A stretch of DNA of 6,075 nucleotides from Deltaproteobacteria bacterium (GTDB lineage: Bacteria > Desulfobacterota > Binatia > Binatales > Binataceae), in NCBI GenBank assembly GCA_021786815.1, contig JAJYMR010000326.1, forward strand, positions 1 to 6,075. The letters run 5' to 3'. Positions 5,225 through 6,075 of this stretch are shown here, one piece after another. Each line of letters starts with the position of its first letter. The stretch's first letter is position 1. The translations under genes and the position numbers were made by a program. A model generated the notes under the pieces. The model ran no database searches. It was not told where the DNA came from and was given only the letters and a program-made list of their open reading frames with translations.

Positions 5225-6075
5225 GTCTTGAGGAGCCGAAGGCGCCCGAGAACCAGGCAAGCGAAGGCGGAATGCCCAGCTTGATTCACAACCGGGTAAG
5301 CCTTGCGGGAATCGGGATAGCGGCCTTCATCTTCATTAACGCGTTTTTCCTCCTGCTCCTGAGCTCTACCGGGGTTCAGAATCCGTATCTGGGAATCCTT
5401 GCTTACCTGGTCTTTCCGGTAATAGCGCTTCTCGCGCTGCTGCTCATCCCCACCGGGATGTTGCGCGAGAGAAGGCGTCGGCGAACGCTGGAGCCCAGCA
5501 TCCCGCGCTATCCGCAGCTCGACTTGAATACAAGCGGAGGTCGGAAGGCGCTTGCAATCCTTATCGGTTCCTTCGTGTTGTTTGTCGCGGGTAGCACGGT
5601 CGCGACTTACAAGGCCTATCACTTCACTGATACCGTGACCTTTTGCGGGCTGACCTGTCACACGGTGATGAAGCCAGAATATACGGCCTATCAGGATTCA
5701 CCGCACGCACGCGTTTCCTGCGTCGCATGTCACGTCGGACCCGGGGCCGCCTGGTATGTGCGATCGAAGCTCTCCGGCGTCTACCAGGTTTACGCTGTCC
5801 TGTTTGACAAGTACCCAAGACCAATTACGACTCCGATCAAGGACCTGCGCCCGGTGCGTGCGGCCTGCGAGCAGTGTCATTGGCCGCAGAAATTTTATGG
5901 AGCGCAGCTGAAGGTGTTCGCTCACTTTGGGTATGATGAAAAGAACACGCCAACGCAGATCCAGATGCTGATCAAGACCGGCGGCGGAAGCGAAGGACTT
6001 GGCCGCGCCGCCGGTATCCATTGGCACATGAACATTGCCAACCAGGTGTGGTTCCGTGCGACCGACAAGCAACAC
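5221..6075 (+). CDS. Inner-membrane NapC/NirT-type multiheme cytochrome c, ImcH-like (3'-truncated by window edge)
   Basis: The visible 285 residues are the N-terminal part of a membrane-anchored cytochrome that would exchange electrons between the quinone pool and periplasmic carriers, the role of CymA or ImcH. Three hydrophobic segments (about 28-49, 57-77, 110-130) are separated by an Arg-rich cytoplasmic-looking stretch (RERRRRR, 82-88). NapC itself has one anchor; a three-segment N-terminus recalls Geobacter ImcH. Hemes seen: CGLTCH (142-147, a CX3CH motif), CVACH (167-171) and CEQCH (216-220); more should follow beyond 6075. The segment PEYTAYQDSPHARVSCVACH matches the NapC/NirT heme 1-2 region. 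ATG 5221 has GAAGG at 5212-5216 four bases upstream; an in-frame GTG at 5158 is less likely. It lies 164 bp after the monoheme cytochrome. The family is firm, but the ImcH subgroup is from memory of domain layout. Confidence 0.9.
   Translation, partial: MSLEEPKAPENQASEGGMPSLIHNRVSLAGIGIAAFIFINAFFLLLLSSTGVQNPYLGILAYLVFPVIALLALLLIPTGMLRERRRRRTLEPSIPRYPQLDLNTSGGRKALAILIGSFVLFVAGSTVATYKAYHFTDTVTFCGLTCHTVMKPEYTAYQDSPHARVSCVACHVGPGAAWYVRSKLSGVYQVYAVLFDKYPRPITTPIKDLRPVRAACEQCHWPQKFYGAQLKVFAHFGYDEKNTPTQIQMLIKTGGGSEGLGRAAGIHWHMNIANQVWFRATDKQH

Noticed and set aside
1..6075. CRISPR arrays, tRNA/rRNA genes, insertion sequences, attachment sites
   Set aside because: No repeat-spacer pattern, RNA gene signatures, transposase fragments or terminal inverted repeats were seen.

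Overview
The window is GC-rich and gene-dense, with every supported gene on the + strand. It looks like part of a diderm, respiring bacterium. The evidence is an outer-membrane beta-barrel protein, exported c-type cytochromes and a sigma-54 activator with a matching -24/-12 promoter. Such gene sets occur in iron-cycling Proteobacteria, Desulfuromonadota, Acidobacteriota and related phyla. I cannot assign a phylum from sequence alone.

Layout: (1) 1-882 is the 3' part of an NtrC-type sigma-54-dependent transcription activator whose N-terminus lies before the window. (2) 883-1214 is a non-coding regulatory interval. It holds a near-consensus sigma-54 promoter (1018-1033), a possible upstream activator dyad (908-925) and a predicted leader of about 170 nt with several stem-loops. 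(3) 1215-2264 encodes a ten-heme periplasmic cytochrome of the MtrA/DmsE/PioA/MtoA family. (4) 2265-2365 is a spacer with a strong 12-bp stem-loop just before the next ribosome binding site. (5) 2366-4657 encodes the partner outer-membrane barrel (MtrB/PioB/MtoB family). (6) 4697-5056 encodes a small exported monoheme class I cytochrome c. (7) 5057-5220 is a spacer that may hold a broken small secreted ORF. (8) 5221 to the window end is the 5' part of an inner-membrane NapC/NirT-type multiheme cytochrome with three N-terminal membrane segments, resembling ImcH-type quinone-linked cytochromes.

Together the genes describe an electron wire across both membranes. The inner-membrane NapC/ImcH-like protein would exchange electrons with the quinone pool. 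The monoheme cytochrome would be a periplasmic shuttle. The MtrA-like decaheme protein, seated in the MtrB-like barrel, would carry electrons through the outer membrane. The gene content matches Fe(II)-oxidation clusters (mtoA, mtoB, monoheme mtoD, NapC-type cymA/mtoC) as well as metal-reduction clusters, so the direction of flow is not settled. No cell-surface multiheme cytochrome (MtrC/OmcA type) is seen here. The upstream activator and the sigma-54 promoter in front of the decaheme gene suggest a dedicated, signal-responsive switch for this system.
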